From: Sulfobacillus sp.
GTDB taxonomy: Bacteria > Bacillota > Sulfobacillia > Sulfobacillales > Sulfobacillaceae
Reading direction: 5' to 3'
NCBI GenBank assembly: GCA_027343695.1
Contig: DAHWKJ010000070.1
Location: forward strand, 20,560 to 84,559
Length of the DNA: 64,000 nucleotides
Shown: in pieces, positions 35,968-45,867 of the stretch
How the letters are laid out: each line of letters begins with the position of its first letter
How positions within the stretch are numbered: position 1 is the first letter of the stretch
Translations under genes and position numbers: made by a program
The notes under the pieces: generated by a model
Databases searched by the model: none
Told to the model about the DNA's origin: nothing
Seen by the model: only the letters and a program-made list of their open reading frames with translations

Positions 35968-37724
35968 GATCCGATACCTCCTGCTTCCACCAACGATTCG
36001 AGTTGCTGGCGTTGATACATATCCCGATAGCGTCCCTCTTGAGCCAATAACTCACCATGGGTACCCTGTTCTACAATTTTGCCGTCCTCAAGGACGATAA
36101 TCTGGTCTGCATGTTCCACCGCACTTAACCGGTGCGTGGCAATCAGGGTGGTCCGCCCTTGTCGATTACGTTTCAGTGCCGTCAGGATCGCCGCCTCGGT
36201 TCGGGCATCTACGGCAGATAAGGTGTCGTCTAAGACAAGAATTTCGGCATCCTGCAACAAGGCACGAGCAATGGAAATTCGCTGCTTTTGGCCTCCCGAC
36301 AGCGTGATGCCCCGTTCTCCGACGATAGTGCCATAGCCGTCGGCAAAGTCCTTAATGTCCTGATCCACCTGTGCGAGTCGAGCCACCGCGACAATCTCTT
36401 CATCAGAGGCGTCATGACGGGCGAACGCAATGTTTTGGGCAATCGAGGCGGAAAATAAAAAGTCGTCCTGAGGCGCATAGGCCAAAGCGGCTCGCAGTGA
36501 TTTCAGCGCCACCGCATAGATGGATATTCCACCAATGGTGATGTCTCCTTGTTGAATATCAAACTCTCTGAACAAAAGGCGCAACAACGTGGTTTTCCCC
36601 GCGCCAGTGCGACCCACAATGCCTAATGTTTGCCCGCGATGCACGGTGAGGTTGACATCCTGAAGCGCTGCTCGATCAGTGGCATCGGGGTAGCGAAACT
36701 CGCGAACCCGATACACCAGGTCTCCGCTCGGCACCGAGTGTAACGCATCGGGCCGATCCTCGACGGCAGGGGCAATACTTAGGAGATTGCTCACCCGATC
36801 ATAAGAGGCGCTCCCGCGCTCGACAATATTAAAGAAGAATCCGAACGCTAACATCGGCCAAATCAATTGACCTAAATAGAGGGTAAAGGTGGTAAGTTGT
36901 CCGAGGTTCATCGCATGATGGACCACAAATACGGCGCCTACCGCAATGGATAAAAAGTAGGACAACCCAATAATGACAGAAATAGTGGGATCGAATAACG
37001 AGTCGATACGGGCCACCGCCACATTCTTAGCGACCACATCCTGCGACAACGCCACAAAATTTTTCCGCTCCCATGCCTCTTGACCAAACGACCGTACCAC
37101 TCGAATGCCAGAAATGTACTCCTGCACCCGATCATTAATATCGGAAAAGGCTGCTTGGGCCAGCGTAAAGCGTTTATGAAGCGCTTTGCCGAATCGCGAC
37201 ACCGCATACGCCATCAATGGCAAAGGTAACAGCGATACAATGGTCAGCTTCCAACTAATCGTTATCACCATAGTGCCGATCACCACTACTCCAGTGGTGA
37301 TCGAGTCAACCAGCGTAAGCACCCCATCGCCTGCCGTCTCCTGGATCGCCGATACGTCGTTGGTGGCATGGGCCATGAGGTCTCCAATTCGTTGCTGATG
37401 ATAAAACTGCGGAGACATCAAGGTAAAGTGGTGATAAAGGCGCGTACGTAATTCCGTTCCTAGTTGAATCGAACCTCCGTACAACAAGACCCGCCACCAA
37501 TAACGAAGGCCATACGTGGCGAGCGCTGTAAAGAGAATCGCCAGGACACCCTCTGTCAAGTGAGTTTTGGTCAAGGTCTTACTCTGTATCTGATTGATAA
37601 TCATCCCCACAATCTGGGGAGGAATGAGGGATAGCAGGGCCACGATAATCAGGAGCACAATCCCACCCAGATATCTATTGCGGTGGGCCCGGAAAAACCA
37701 CATCAAATCCCGAAAAACTCGCAC
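35964..37724 (-). CDS. ABC exporter, fused permease/ATPase half-transporter (first subunit)
   Basis: 586 aa from GTG 37724, with AAAGGAAGG about 5 nt before it; an in-frame start 23 codons upstream is less likely. Six-helix exporter domain (about 18-310), Walker A GRTGAGKTT (about residues 370-378), signature LSGGQKQR (about 471-478), Walker B ILVLDDTLSAVD where the usual catalytic Glu is Asp. That makes its own ATP site slow or inactive, as in other heterodimeric exporters. Overlaps the second subunit gene by 4 bp. Confidence 0.9.
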   Translation of the reverse strand: MRVFRDLMWFFRAHRNRYLGGIVLLIIVALLSLIPPQIVGMIINQIQSKTLTKTHLTEGVLAILFTALATYGLRYWWRVLLYGGSIQLGTELRTRLYHHFTLMSPQFYHQQRIGDLMAHATNDVSAIQETAGDGVLTLVDSITTGVVVIGTMVITISWKLTIVSLLPLPLMAYAVSRFGKALHKRFTLAQAAFSDINDRVQEYISGIRVVRSFGQEAWERKNFVALSQDVVAKNVAVARIDSLFDPTISVIIGLSYFLSIAVGAVFVVHHAMNLGQLTTFTLYLGQLIWPMLAFGFFFNIVERGSASYDRVSNLLSIAPAVEDRPDALHSVPSGDLVYRVREFRYPDATDRAALQDVNLTVHRGQTLGIVGRTGAGKTTLLRLLFREFDIQQGDITIGGISIYAVALKSLRAALAYAPQDDFLFSASIAQNIAFARHDASDEEIVAVARLAQVDQDIKDFADGYGTIVGERGITLSGGQKQRISIARALLQDAEILVLDDTLSAVDARTEAAILTALKRNRQGRTTLIATHRLSAVEHADQIIVLEDGKIVEQGTHGELLAQEGRYRDMYQRQQLESLVEAGGIGS

Positions 37725-38144
37725 GTATGCCTTCCTTTCCCGATCTATTACACCAAGGGGTTGGCACGGGATCGCGCCTCTTAACATGATCAATAGAAGA
37801 ACGGTTGCGTCGCACGGATTCTAGAATATGGTTATCAAAGATTCTTTCCCATGCGGATGGCTCAAAAGTCTTGTCTCACGAAGGATTCGGATAATTTCCC
37901 TTTAAGAGAATACCACAGCGCTGGCCGCAGACGCACTAGAATTAGCTACCGACCACCCATCGAATGAGCGGTCCCACGGATTGGTGCCGCCTCCACTGCC
38001 GTAAAACAATCCGGTACAACGTCCCTCAAGGTGTCCTCCACGAAGTGTGAGTCACTTCGTTAGGGATGGTATTCATGCGGCACACGCCATCCTCCAGGGG
38101 TATTCACCGTTTCATGGGAAGGGCTCCAGCGAAAGGTCCATAAC
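37725..38144. other. Intergenic region with a possible gene fragment
   Basis: Minus-strand frame 37902-38050 (between stops) reads like the C-terminal end of a secreted protein (GLFYGSGGGTNPWDRSF, then a Ser/Ala-rich tail) and lacks a start codon with ribosome binding site. A short inverted repeat, CGAAGTGTGAGTCACTTCG (38041-38059), is present. No recognised gene. Confidence 0.3.
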
Positions 38145-38183
38145 ATAACACGAGAGCGGCTCCATGCGCCGCTCTCGTGTTAT
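38145..38183 (-). terminator. Terminator of the peptide-binding protein gene
   Basis: Perfect 16-bp stem, 38145-38160 with 38168-38183, 7-nt loop, about 25 bp past the stop codon of the minus-strand gene. T-run weak. Confidence 0.75.
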
Positions 38184-38208
38184 GACCTCGGTAACTTGAG
38201 CTCCTCGT

Positions 38209-39945
38209 CTATTTACTGACGGTCCAGTAGTTGGCATAAGCATAGTCGGTCACCGGATTAAAGGTACTGACAGTGCCATGGACATTTTTCGAGTGCACGC
38301 TAAATCCAGAAATCCGCGCATATCCTTGAGGAAACCATGGCATCCAGAGAACGGGCAGATGCTTGGCGGCATAAGTCTGATAGGCGTCCATCCGTTGCTG
38401 AATTTGCTGTGCGGTTCCCGGCTGATAGGTGGCCTGAATCAAGCTGTCGAGCGTGCTATTGTTATAGCCACCAGAGTTTTCGCCGGCTCCCGTCGCGAAT
38501 AGGTTGCCGCCGGTCGGATAGTAATCCAATTGATACGTCCAGCCTGCGCCCCAATAGCCCATCGTCCATACCTTCGGGGTGGACTGGGTTTCTGTTCCAA
38601 ACAATTGGTTGACGGCCATCTGCTGCAGGGTGACTTTGATCCCTTCTTGGGCCCAGTCGCTTTGCATCAACTGCGCCACATGGGAAATCGTGGTACTGCC
38701 CGCAGCATACACAAAATTAAACGCCAATTTCTGACCGTGACGGGTCATGACCCCATTGACCTCTGACCAGCCGTGCTTTTCCAGTAACTTCTTGCCGGCT
38801 GCGGGATTGAACGGATACGGGTTAGTCGCGAGCGCTCGATTATAAAATGGCGTTAAGGGTTTCGGTGGGATCGGTCCATCCTCGACCACCCCGGCACCAT
38901 GAAACATCGATTGAATCATCCCCGGTTGATTAATCCCCATCTGGAGTGCCTGACGTACATACAGTTTTTTGAACATGGGTCCCATCCCACCCGGAGCCTG
39001 GGGATTGAAGTTGATAATCGCGTAGTTAAATCCAAACAGGTACGCCTGACTTAAGGCATCGTTCGTCAGCTGGTTACGGGTCGACCATAACGAGGGTGGC
39101 AAGTATCCGACGTTGACCGACCCATTTTTTAGACCCGTGAATTCGCTGGCCGAAGAGGTTTCATATTGGAAAATCAACTTGGAAATCGACGCTTTGTGTC
39201 CGCCGAATTTCGGATTCGGCACCAACTCCCAATATTGATTGGGAGCCCACTTGGCAAACTTAAATGGCCCATCCACGACGCGATAATGCGCATTCATCGG
39301 TTGGTTCGAGACCGATTGGATGAAGTGTAGTTCCTTGGTCATGTTCGTGGGGTATTTGTCCCAGATCGACTTGGGTACCGGCGAAATCTGCCCCAACCCA
39401 TTGTGGATAAACCACTGTGGATTTGCCGAATGCTTGAGGGTAACCACCACGGTATTCTGGCCTTGGGCGACCACACTCTGCCAGTCTTTGGGCATACCAC
39501 CACTCCCAGCCGGTCCATACGGCCAGGGCGAATTCGGTTGACTCGCAGCATTCATCAGGTCCCATGTAAATACCACATCTTGAGCGGTAATCGGCTGCCC
39601 ATTAGACCACCCGTACTTATGGTTCAGGGTCAGCGTATACACTGTGCCAGACGAATTCACGCCAATATGAGACACCAGTGACCGCGAATAATCCACCTGA
39701 TTCTGCTTATTAAGATAGATCAACGGGCGATACATCAAGAATTGAATCTGCGCATTGATTTCAATATAAGCCGACGAACTAAAGACGGGGAAAAACCAGT
39801 TCGGCGGAGCTTGCGGCGCTTCCGCGATAACAACCGTGCCCCCCGTGGTACTACTCGGAGAGGTAGCAGGAGTGGAGCCGCAGCCCGCGAGAATCGCCGA
39901 ACTCACCAATACTGCGGCAGGAATTAGGGCTAGTCGTAAACGCAC
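38209..39945 (-). CDS. ABC transporter substrate-binding lipoprotein, family 5 (peptide type)
   Basis: 578 aa from GTG 39945 (AAGGAGGAA about 6 nt before); the frame extends 33 codons further but without signal. Lipoprotein signal with lipobox LAGC (Cys at about residue 22). SBP_bac_5 pattern: LNHKYGWSNGQPITAQDVVFTWDLM (about 110-134), FVVDGPFKFAKW-like block, and the late VRQALQMGINQPGM region. Captures oligopeptides, dipeptides or nickel outside the membrane. No permease or ATPase genes are adjacent, so it depends on a transporter encoded elsewhere. Confidence 0.9.
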   Translation of the reverse strand: MRLRLALIPAAVLVSSAILAGCGSTPATSPSSTTGGTVVIAEAPQAPPNWFFPVFSSSAYIEINAQIQFLMYRPLIYLNKQNQVDYSRSLVSHIGVNSSGTVYTLTLNHKYGWSNGQPITAQDVVFTWDLMNAASQPNSPWPYGPAGSGGMPKDWQSVVAQGQNTVVVTLKHSANPQWFIHNGLGQISPVPKSIWDKYPTNMTKELHFIQSVSNQPMNAHYRVVDGPFKFAKWAPNQYWELVPNPKFGGHKASISKLIFQYETSSASEFTGLKNGSVNVGYLPPSLWSTRNQLTNDALSQAYLFGFNYAIINFNPQAPGGMGPMFKKLYVRQALQMGINQPGMIQSMFHGAGVVEDGPIPPKPLTPFYNRALATNPYPFNPAAGKKLLEKHGWSEVNGVMTRHGQKLAFNFVYAAGSTTISHVAQLMQSDWAQEGIKVTLQQMAVNQLFGTETQSTPKVWTMGYWGAGWTYQLDYYPTGGNLFATGAGENSGGYNNSTLDSLIQATYQPGTAQQIQQRMDAYQTYAAKHLPVLWMPWFPQGYARISGFSVHSKNVHGTVSTFNPVTDYAYANYWTVSK

Positions 39946-40523
39946 AACAAGTTCCTCCTTCGTTGTTTCATATTCCGGGATACTATAAATCCGTATCGTA
40001 CGGTAAAACAGAATAATTCGACGCCAAACCCAGATATCCTGCACCAGGGCTTCGGTCGGAGAAACTTCATATTATGGAAAACACAAGGTGAGCGGCTAAA
40101 AAGAGCCACTCACCACAAAATTTCTAACCCGATGTTGGTATCGGTTATCTCTTAGATATGGCGACTTAATAAACCTATGCTGGTCACGAAATTGCTTGGC
40201 AACGCTACGTGCTGATTTCTCCATACTCTCTATCTTCGAATGCCCCATCCTTTACACGCCGAATTTTTTAAATATTTCTACGGTAGCAGGAATTGGTTGT
40301 CCCCATGTCGTATTCAATACCGTATCATCTGCGGGAAATCCGCCACATGGCCCAACCATACAGCAGGCTTCTCCGGGTGTCGTCACCAAAATCTTCACAA
40401 GCTGAACCAAGAGGGAACGGCCGGTGGCTTCTAGGCCCTGTCCCGAACCAATAACGAGCCATGGCTAATCGTGTCGGCACGCAATCATCCGTTCAAAAAT
40501 AGCATGTTAGGGAGGGCTCTCTA
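39946..40523. other. Intergenic region with a small cysteine-containing frame
   Basis: Holds the promoter side of the peptide-binding gene, a stem-loop at 40087-40114 (10 of 11 bp paired, T-rich on its minus-strand 3' side, terminator-like) and the short frame listed separately at 40252-40398. The rest shows nothing recognised. Confidence 0.35.
40252..40398 (-). CDS. Possible small Cys-rich protein or gene fragment
   Basis: 48 codons from GTG 40398, open for about 69 codons in all (to 40460). The sequence shows TPGEACCMVGPCGGFPADD, then WGQPIPATVEIFKKFGV; three Cys close together could bind metal. No ribosome binding site is seen before the GTG, so it may be the remains of a longer protein. 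A terminator-like hairpin follows at 40087-40114 on the same strand. No family recognised. Confidence 0.3.
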   Translation of the reverse strand: MKILVTTPGEACCMVGPCGGFPADDTVLNTTWGQPIPATVEIFKKFGV

Positions 40524-42128
40524 TTGATCCAAACTAACTCTGACCAACACAACCCGAATCCCGGACTTAAAAGAGAATTATCTTTAGTAGATCTTCTGAT
40601 GACCGCCGTGGGTGGTCTAGTAGGGTCTGGCTGGTTATTCGCCTCCATGACCGCTTCCGGAATAGCCGGCCCAGCCGCTATGCTGTCCTGGGTTATTGGG
40701 GGCATAGCCGTCATCATTCTTGGTCTATCTTTCGCCGAACTGGCCGGCATGTTACCCGAAGCAGGCGGTATTATACGGTATCCTCGGTATACGCACGGAC
40801 GCTTTGTGAGCTTTATTATCGGATGGGCCGCGATGATTGCGTGGGCCGGAGTCCCACCCATTGAGGCCGAAGCTGTGTTGCAATATTCTTCGAGCTACGT
40901 GCATGGCCTCTATAACGCCTCTCAAGGATCCCTCACGGCAGCCGGGTTTGGGGTGGCGGTTATTCTCGTGGCATTTTTCTTTGTAATTAACTATCTCGGC
41001 GTCAAACTCTATGCACGCATCAACACACCGCTTACTTTTATTAAATTCGCGGCTCCTGTCTTAACCATTGTGGCATTCCTCATCGTGGGCTTTCATCCCG
41101 CCAACTTCAGCAAATTCGGAGGCTTCATGCCCTATGGCTGGGGCGGCGTATTCTCGGCAATCTCCTTAGGCGGGATCATCTTTGCCTATACAGGATTTCG
41201 TCCCATGATGGATTTGGCCGGAGAAGCCAGGAATCCCCAAAGAGATATCCCCTTGGCCTTCATTATCGCCATGATTGGTGTCGGGATCCTGTATCTATTC
41301 TTACAGTTGGTCTTTATCGGTGGAGTCCCGGCCCACGCTCTCGCCAAGGGTTGGTCGGCCGTAAACTATGCGTCTCCCTACGCCAATTTGGCGCTGGCCA
41401 TGAATCTCAGTTGGGTCGCGATCATTCTTTACGGTGATGCAATTATCTCCCCATTTGGCACGGGTCTGGTCTACGCCGCGGGAACCCCGCGCGGTGTCTT
41501 GGCATTCTCCAAGAACGGATACTTTCCAAAAAGGCTTCAAAACGTTGGCCTACGCGGGACTCCGAGCACATCCATCATAATCTCGTTTCTTGCCGGCGTT
41601 GCCTTCTTGCTACCGTTCCCCAGTTGGCAAAAACTGGTCGGCGTATTATCGAGTGCCACCATTCTCACCTATATGATGGGGCCTGTGAGTGCCATGGTAC
41701 TTCGACGCACCGGAAGTCACATGAAACGCCATTATCGGATGGGTGGACTCTCATGGCTCGGCCCCATCGGTTTCATCGTTGGCTCCTTAATCTTCTTTTG
41801 GACCGGCTGGCCCGTAGATGGTGATCTCGGTCTGATGAGCCTGGTGGGCCTGATTGTCTATGCCGTGTATTTTTTCCGGGACCCAAATCACTCCTGGGCC
41901 GATGTCCAAGGCGGGGCATGGCTCGTGGTCTATATGGCCTTCATGGTTCTCTGGGCCAAACTCGGTACTTTTGGCGGCACTAAGGTGATCCCAGCCCCTT
42001 TGGATGAAATCGTGGTGGCCATCGTCGCGATTCCTTTCTATTATTGGGCGGTGGCTTCGGGACGACCCACGGAAGCCCTGGAAGAAGCCAATCAGGTCGC
42101 CCTCGACGCGGACCGTTTAAGCCTTTAA
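40524..42128 (+). CDS. APC-superfamily amino acid permease
   Basis: 534 aa, 12-14 membrane helices. TTG start with GGAGGG about 7 nt before it. The helix 1 pattern VGGLVGSGWLFASM (about residues 28-41) and the helix 6 region ISLGGIIFAYTGFRPMMDLAGEARNP place it in the APC family. It lies upstream of an M20 peptidase gene of RocB type on the same strand, which suggests uptake of an amino acid such as arginine or a related compound, but this is only context. A hairpin follows the stop codon. Confidence 0.85.
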   Translation: MIQTNSDQHNPNPGLKRELSLVDLLMTAVGGLVGSGWLFASMTASGIAGPAAMLSWVIGGIAVIILGLSFAELAGMLPEAGGIIRYPRYTHGRFVSFIIGWAAMIAWAGVPPIEAEAVLQYSSSYVHGLYNASQGSLTAAGFGVAVILVAFFFVINYLGVKLYARINTPLTFIKFAAPVLTIVAFLIVGFHPANFSKFGGFMPYGWGGVFSAISLGGIIFAYTGFRPMMDLAGEARNPQRDIPLAFIIAMIGVGILYLFLQLVFIGGVPAHALAKGWSAVNYASPYANLALAMNLSWVAIILYGDAIISPFGTGLVYAAGTPRGVLAFSKNGYFPKRLQNVGLRGTPSTSIIISFLAGVAFLLPFPSWQKLVGVLSSATILTYMMGPVSAMVLRRTGSHMKRHYRMGGLSWLGPIGFIVGSLIFFWTGWPVDGDLGLMSLVGLIVYAVYFFRDPNHSWADVQGGAWLVVYMAFMVLWAKLGTFGGTKVIPAPLDEIVVAIVAIPFYYWAVASGRPTEALEEANQVALDADRLSL

Positions 42129-42142
42129 TCTGACACTGAGCG

Positions 42143-42173
42143 ACGAGCGGACACCGTAACCGGGTCCGCTCGT
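42143..42173 (+). terminator. Hairpin after the APC permease gene
   Basis: Perfect 10-bp stem, 42143-42152 with 42164-42173, 15 bp after the stop. No T-run follows, so it may be partial. Confidence 0.5.
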
Positions 42174-42396
42174 GCCATGTGATTTGCCTGGTCTTAGAAG
42201 AGGTTGCGGGCACGCGATGGTTGCTAATTCTGAGCCAGACGTTGGGAGCTCCTGTATCCCTTGACCGAATCACATCAAATGGGAATACCCTAACTAGGGG
42301 CCCACTTCAGTCCCACGGTGCGAGGATTATCGAATATGATGGGGACAAGATCTCACGGGACCACTGGTCTCACCACATTTTAGGAGGCACTTCCGC

Positions 42397-44031
42397 ATGG
42401 CTCAATGGTCTGAAAAGCAGGCATGGCGCGATCTTTTAATCCAGTTAGTGAGGTGTCCCAGCATTACGGGAACTGAGGGCGAACGAGAGTTCCCACAATT
42501 TGTGGCATCCCTCTTGTCGGCTCTTCCTTATTTCCAGGAACATCCGGATCATCTTTTAGTATCCAAAACCCGCGACGATCGAGAATTCGTGCTCGCCATG
42601 GTGGACCATCCCACGAGCCGGGGTCAAGACACGGTCATCCTCCTCAGCCATTTCGACGTGGTCGATGTACGAGACTACGGATCGCTAACCCATCAAGCCT
42701 TTGACCCAGAAATGCTCACCGCGTATCTCACGACTCATCCACAAGAGTTGCCTCCAGATGTCCGCGACGATCTGTCTACGGGTGATTGGATGTTTGGTCG
42801 TGGGATCATGGATATGAAAGCTGGGCTTGCCATGCATATGGCCTTGTTAGCAGAAGCTGCGGCAGGGGAATTTCCCGCCAACCTCATCCTACTGAGCGTC
42901 CCGGACGAAGAAGTCAATTCAGTCGGAATGCAAGATGCGCTGGCCATTATGGTTGCGTGGCAAGAGCACCATAAGCTCCGCTACTCCTTATTATTGAATT
43001 CCGAGCCCATCTTTCCTAAATTTCCGGGTGATCCCACCCGCTATGTGTATACCGGCTCGATCGGCAAAGTACTCCCCGGATTTTATTGCTACGGTCAAGA
43101 AACGCACGTCGGCGAGCCTTTGTCCGGGCTAAATGCCAATTACATGGCCGCCCAACTGACGCGTGCACTCGAATGGAATCCGACTTTCTCAAAAATGTCG
43201 GGAAGCCCAGAGTCATCTGCCCCCCCTACAAACCTTTATCAACGGGCTCTCAAAGAAACCTACTCGGTGCAAACCCCCTATCGGGCGGTGACGCTCACCA
43301 ATTTGTTGATTGTGGACCAGCCGCTGACGTGCGTGGTGGACCAGTTGTTGTCTCTGGCCCAAGTCACTGCGGACGAAATTATCCACGACTATCAAACCAA
43401 GATGCAAGCCTTGGGCAAGTCCCCTGCACCCCTTGAGATCGGGGTCACCACCTATAACGCATTACGGCACAATGCCATTCGCCAATACGGGGAAGGCTTT
43501 ATCCGTTCTCTAGAAAGAGAAACCGCGTCCAGGACCCCAGGCGATGAAAGAGACCGGAGTATCGCCCTGGTGGATCAGATAGCGCGCCTGCAAAAAGCGG
43601 AGGCTCCCATGATTGTGCTCTTTTTTGCTCCGCCGTATTATCCCGCGGTCAATTCAAGCGACCACCCGTTGGTTCAGTCCGTGGTTCGGACTCTTCAAGC
43701 GCATGCCGAGGTTGTCCATCAAATCCATTTGGAAGAGCAACGATATTACGGAGGCTTGTCCGATTTAAGCTTTGGTGGATCGCACCCCATAGCTCCCGAG
43801 GCTACCGGGATCCTGGTGGAAAACTTGCCACTTTGGCAAAAAGGTTATGAGCTCCCTCTGGCCGCGATGCAACAATTTGAGGTTCCGGTACTAAACGTAG
43901 GCCCCTGGGGTCGAGACGCCCATAAATGGACCGAACGTCTGGATATGGATTATACCTATCACGTGGCTCGGGACTTGCTGCACCAAGCCGTACGTCAGGC
44001 GTTGTCCCAAGACCACACCCCGACGCCGTAA
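42397..44031 (+). CDS. M20 family metallopeptidase, RocB-like
   Basis: 544 aa. Metal-site motifs of M20 peptidases: LLSHFDVVDVRDYGS (His-x-Asp, about residues 86-100), MFGRGIMDMKAGLAMHM (Asp, about 131-147) and VPDEEVNSVGM with the catalytic Glu pair (about 169-179). The length and the inserted segments match RocB of arginine degradation in Bacillus rather than short aminoacylases. The ATG has GGAGG 9 nt before it. No signal peptide, so cytoplasmic. The true substrate is uncertain. Confidence 0.87.
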   Translation: MAQWSEKQAWRDLLIQLVRCPSITGTEGEREFPQFVASLLSALPYFQEHPDHLLVSKTRDDREFVLAMVDHPTSRGQDTVILLSHFDVVDVRDYGSLTHQAFDPEMLTAYLTTHPQELPPDVRDDLSTGDWMFGRGIMDMKAGLAMHMALLAEAAAGEFPANLILLSVPDEEVNSVGMQDALAIMVAWQEHHKLRYSLLLNSEPIFPKFPGDPTRYVYTGSIGKVLPGFYCYGQETHVGEPLSGLNANYMAAQLTRALEWNPTFSKMSGSPESSAPPTNLYQRALKETYSVQTPYRAVTLTNLLIVDQPLTCVVDQLLSLAQVTADEIIHDYQTKMQALGKSPAPLEIGVTTYNALRHNAIRQYGEGFIRSLERETASRTPGDERDRSIALVDQIARLQKAEAPMIVLFFAPPYYPAVNSSDHPLVQSVVRTLQAHAEVVHQIHLEEQRYYGGLSDLSFGGSHPIAPEATGILVENLPLWQKGYELPLAAMQQFEVPVLNVGPWGRDAHKWTERLDMDYTYHVARDLLHQAVRQALSQDHTPTP

Positions 44032-44090
44032 GCGAGACCGCTTGGCATCGGCGATGCATCACCATCTCAACTAGAAAGGTGGCGCTTTTT

Positions 44091-44501
44091 TTGTTTTCCG
44101 AACTAGCCGTGAGTACGCATCAGCGAAGGGAATTCATTGACATCACCGAACCACTGGGCGAGGTTCTCCGGGCCACCGGAATCACGTCGGGAATTATGAC
44201 CGTATATTCTCCGCATACCACGGCGGCCATCACTGTCAACGAGAATTGGGATCCCGATGTGATTCATGACTTCCTGCTCCATTTGTCCTCGTTGGTGCCC
44301 GCCCATAATCTGCAATTTCGTCATGGCGAGGGCAATTCGGACAGCCATATTCTCGCAAGTTTAATAGGAGCGTCCACGACGCTCATCATCCGAAACGGTT
44401 CGCTGTACCTCGGACCGTGGCAAGGCGTCTACTTGTGTGAATTTGACGGGCCACGCACCCGTACCGTGGCGGTGCACATCATCTCGGACCAAGCCCTGTA
44501 A
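44091..44501 (+). CDS. YjbQ/UPF0047 family protein
   Basis: 136 aa from TTG 44091 (AAAGGTGG 8 nt before); longer frames upstream overlap the peptidase gene. Family marks: YSPHTTAAITVNENWDPDV (about residues 43-61), a HGEGNSDSHI block with His ligands (about 85-94), and LYLGPWQGVYLCEFDGPR (about 112-129). UPF0047 proteins form trimers and some have thiamine-phosphate synthase side activity; the physiological role is open. Confidence 0.88.
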   Translation: MFSELAVSTHQRREFIDITEPLGEVLRATGITSGIMTVYSPHTTAAITVNENWDPDVIHDFLLHLSSLVPAHNLQFRHGEGNSDSHILASLIGASTTLIIRNGSLYLGPWQGVYLCEFDGPRTRTVAVHIISDQAL

Positions 44502-44505
44502 TCTT

Positions 44506-45711
44506 TTAGCCCCGCGCTTGGCGGGCGGCGTCTGGCATGGGTGCCGGTACTAGCGATTTATCTGGGGCTTGGGCTGGACTACCGCCGGCATCCCACCCAC
44601 GCCGACGGAGCCAAACCTTACCCAAACGAATCCCGGGCTGTTCGAGATACTGGTACGACAAGTGTGCCAGACCGATCGAGATGGCTAAAACAGCCGTAGT
44701 CCGTACCAAAAAACTGAAGATGCTCGCCTGATTTGCGTCGGGCACCCACGGCAACACGAAAGCGCGGAGCACAAACCAATGAATGAGATAGACGCTATAG
44801 CTCCGTTTCCCGATAAATTCTAAAATCCGTAAGTGGGTGAGCCAGCGCATGGCCGGCAGGTCATGCCATGATAGCCACACCAGAAATAGGTTAGGTAGCA
44901 GCCACGCAAAATTCTGGGTCATTGGCGTCCAGACCTGATTGGCCACCCCGATGGCCAGAGCCGCCCATAACAGGGCCCACCACCAGGTGCGTGGCTTCCA
45001 AAGCCTCCGCTTCCAAATCCATAACCCGATCGCAAACCAGACAAATTGACTGGGGAATGCCCAAAACAAAAAGGCAAAGGCCCAAGCCGGCCAGGCCACT
45101 CCAGGCATGTGCGTCATGGCGAAGGGCCACACCCATGCCAGCGCCAGACTGGCTAACAATAATCCTTCAGGTTTGAGACGGGGCAATACCGTTTCCACGA
45201 GCCACGGAAACAATAGATAAAAACTCATCTCAGCGCCGATCGACCATCCCACACCAATCCAAGAGTTTTGATAGCTGGGAATCCATCCAAAGATAAACGT
45301 AACGTGAGCCAGAAAACTTCCCCAAGTGAACACCGTCGTCATATGCGGTGATGCAAACTTGGGGTTTCCGTGCGTCAAGAGAGGGGTCACTAACAGCACC
45401 AAATAAAACAGGGGCGCAATCCGCCAGATCCGGCGCGACCAAAAAGCTAGGCGCGGCCGACGATCTTTGGTCTTCCGATAATCCCAACTGAGTCCGAGGG
45501 TCAGTGCGCTCAGAATGAAAAAAAGCCCCACGCCTTCGGCGCCTTGGCCAATAAACCGCATGACCCAGCTCGTGGATGAGTTCAGGTTGACAATATAGGT
45601 GTGAAACACCACCACACTCAAAATGGCCACACCGCGCAAGGCATCCAAGGGTTGTAGCCGTGGGGGCTCCTTCTTCGAATTTTGACGATTGGTTAAGGTC
45701 GATAATGACAC
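44506..45711 (-). CDS. Acyltransferase 3 family membrane protein
   Basis: 401 aa with about ten hydrophobic segments. Acyltransferase_3 signature: LDALRGVAILSVVVFHTYIV (about residues 22-41) with the active His, and EGVGLFFILSALTLG (about 59-73). C-terminal YSVYLIHWFVLR (about 310-321) is also typical. Transfers O-acetyl or other acyl groups to surface polysaccharides or peptidoglycan; the acceptor is unknown. Converges on UPF0047, 4 bp apart. Confidence 0.9.
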   Translation of the reverse strand: MSLSTLTNRQNSKKEPPRLQPLDALRGVAILSVVVFHTYIVNLNSSTSWVMRFIGQGAEGVGLFFILSALTLGLSWDYRKTKDRRPRLAFWSRRIWRIAPLFYLVLLVTPLLTHGNPKFASPHMTTVFTWGSFLAHVTFIFGWIPSYQNSWIGVGWSIGAEMSFYLLFPWLVETVLPRLKPEGLLLASLALAWVWPFAMTHMPGVAWPAWAFAFLFWAFPSQFVWFAIGLWIWKRRLWKPRTWWWALLWAALAIGVANQVWTPMTQNFAWLLPNLFLVWLSWHDLPAMRWLTHLRILEFIGKRSYSVYLIHWFVLRAFVLPWVPDANQASIFSFLVRTTAVLAISIGLAHLSYQYLEQPGIRLGKVWLRRRGWDAGGSPAQAPDKSLVPAPMPDAARQARG

Positions 45712-45867
45712 GCTGATCCCTCCCGATCGGATAAATAAATGACGGCCGGAAGCCGGATTGAGCGGGTATCCCTCCTTAAATTCCGTGATTTTTATCTATA
45801 GGGTTCGATTAACATGAGAGCGCTTGGGGTACGCTGAGCAACGATGACATTCATAGGAGGCTCATGG

